A stretch of DNA of 64,000 nucleotides from contig NZ_FQVN01000010.1 in assembly GCF_900129375.1 (NCBI RefSeq), positions 94,287-158,286 of the forward strand, read 5' to 3'. How positions within the stretch are numbered: the first letter of the stretch is position 1; every line of letters begins with the position of its first letter. A program made the translations under genes and the position numbers. Origin of the DNA: Streptoalloteichus hindustanus (lineage in GTDB: Bacteria > Actinomycetota > Actinomycetes > Mycobacteriales > Pseudonocardiaceae). Under the pieces are notes generated by a model. The model made no database searches, was not told the origin of the DNA, and saw only the letters and a program-made list of their open reading frames with translations. This document shows positions 62,997-64,000 of the stretch, piece after piece.

Positions 62997-63855
62997 CCGA
63001 GGCAGAAAACCAGCAGTCACGGCGGAGTCAGGACAGGTATCGTCAGCTTCCCCGTAAGCGCTTTCCTCCGGCCGCCGAACCACCTGCCGACCGGAGGCAG
63101 TGGTCTGGTCCATCAGGTCGCGAGCCGAACGGCCCGCGCCGGTCGTCTCGCGCCCATCCGGGTATCGAGACCCGGGCTGAACAGCACGAATCGGTCGACC
63201 GGCGCGTTTCTCACCCCTCCGGGCTACGACCGGCGACCATCGGGACTTGGACGATCGCACGATGCGCGGCCCCGTCATCCCCGGGCAACATGAATGACGT
63301 CCACCCGAGCGTCAAGCTCCCCGACGACAGCCGCCGGGTGGACGGCGCGCCGCACGGACACCGGAAGCAGGGGCCGGAGTTCGTACGGACACGCGCCTGG
63401 CTGGCGTGAGCACGAGGTGGACCGGTGTACCCCCAGGGCCGGGACCACACCGGCACGTCAGTCCGCCCGCGGTGGCGTCCGGGCCGGCCCGCACGCCGGG
63501 CGCCACCGCACCGGGGAGCCTCGTCCTCCGCGCCGACAGCGTGCGCCGGGCTCGCGCTCTCGCAGCCCTGGGACCTCTCCGAGCCGGCATTCACCTGGCT
63601 GTTCAACCCGCTTCGACCGCGGGGTCCCGGAACACACGCGACCGGATGTCTCACCCGGCCTCGCCGTCTCCGCGCCTCGAAACTCCACGGCCTCGGATCA
63701 GGCTCGACTGGCTCTCCACACCCAGGCCGGCAACCACACAGCCCTTCAGCGCCCGAGGCCGACCCTCAGAGAACGCTCCCGCCAGCACCCTGGCCCCACG
63801 TTCTCGGGACAGCCCCCACCCGCCCTAGAGGACAAGCCCCACACCAACAAAAAAA
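62997..63855. other. Non-coding region between enoyl-CoA hydratase and rRNA operon
   Basis: About 860 bases in which I see no credible gene on either strand. Open frames are shadows with no recognisable family. It separates the protein genes from the 3' end of an rRNA operon. Confidence 0.5.
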
Positions 63856-63875
63856 GGGGGGCCACAAGGCCCCCC
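63856..63875 (-). terminator. Second terminator of the rRNA operon
   Basis: GGGGGGCC-ACAA-GGCCCCCC hairpin followed on the minus strand by TTTTTTT: a classic intrinsic terminator. Confidence 0.92.
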
Positions 63876-63906
63876 ACACACCCAACAAACCCCACAAACG
63901 AGTCAT

Positions 63907-63930
63907 GGCCCGCACCACACGGTGCGGGCC
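63907..63930 (-). terminator. First terminator of the rRNA operon
   Basis: GGCCCGCACC-ACAC-GGTGCGGGCC, a perfect 10-bp stem with a 4-nt loop, 15 bases beyond the 5S 3' end. Confidence 0.8.
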
Positions 63931-63945
63931 ACAACCCCAACAAAA

Positions 63946-64000
63946 GTTCGGCGGCGTCCTACTCTCCCACACCCCCACGAGTGCAGTACCATCGGCGCTG
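63946..64000 (-). rRNA. rrf: 5S rRNA, 3' part (runs off the window)
   Basis: On the minus strand the sequence CAGCGCCGATGGTACTGCACTC, then GGTGTGGGAGAGTAGGACGCCGCCGAAC is the conserved 3' half of 5S rRNA. The 5' half and the rest of the rRNA operon lie beyond the window end. Confidence 0.95.

Noticed and set aside
63406..63828. 140-codon frame near the rRNA operon
   Set aside because: Composition and lack of any recognisable motif suggest chance.

Overview
The window is high-GC actinobacterial DNA, most like the Pseudonocardiales (Saccharothrix/Actinosynnema/Lentzea type). The genus is inferred from codon use, gene content and repeat style; no search was run. Much of the first 37 kb is, read in reverse, the conserved actinobacterial block that Mycobacterium tuberculosis carries as Rv0981-Rv1010: mprA-mprB-pepD/htrA-moaB-mscL, then the FmdB/Ruc protein, 5-formyl-THF cyclo-ligase, galU, glp/moeA, rimJ-like and SepX/GlpR genes, then pmt, rsmI, pabB, metG, tatD, rpfB and rsmA/ksgA. 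Lineage-specific genes interrupt it: a PadR regulator with a DrrAB-type exporter, an MFS exporter, a secreted M28 peptidase, a TetR regulator, a DUF6493-like protein and a deoR-galT pair.

Region by region: 1-2.8 kb is a methionine importer (metNIQ) behind a SAM-I riboswitch. 3.2-8.3 kb is rsmA, rpfB, tatD and metG. 8.4-10.9 kb is PadR plus an ABC-2 exporter with palindromic operator candidates. 11-16.8 kb is pabB, rsmI, pmt and an M28 peptidase. 17-18.3 kb is an MFS exporter. 18.3-19.4 kb is non-coding, with a conserved DnaA-box promoter element and a tRNA-Ala. 19.5-26 kb is the SepX/Glp/GalU block, Ruc, a SAF protein and MscL. 26-30 kb is moaB, tetR and unknowns. 30.4-36.4 kb is HtrA, GalT/DeoR and MprAB, with direct-repeat MprA-box candidates ahead of both mprA and htrA. 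36.5-39.4 kb is a TRIC channel, a methyltransferase, a 3-hydroxyacyl-CoA dehydrogenase and an EthD protein.

39.7-42.6 kb is a zinc-starvation ribosome-remodelling locus. The cysteine-depleted (C-) L28, L33, S14 and S18 run one way, and an Mrf-like COG0523 protein with L31 and L32 runs the other. Two Zur-box-like sequences lie in the shared promoter region. Then come BluB, a GGDEF protein, an orphan NarL-type regulator and a sucrase/ferredoxin-like protein.

47.69-52.67 kb is a genomic island in tRNA-Arg(CCT), bounded by 109-bp direct repeats with one mismatch. It carries a predicted stand-alone modification-dependent nuclease (ScoMcrA-like SRA domain plus PD-(D/E)XK domain), a large coiled-coil protein of unknown function, a possible small membrane protein and a decayed type I-E-like CRISPR remnant. 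No intact integrase is visible. After the island come a YVTN propeller protein, an epimerase, redox enzymes, an SDR, an AidB-like acyl-CoA dehydrogenase and an enoyl-CoA hydratase. The window ends in the 3' end of a 5S rRNA gene with two strong terminators.
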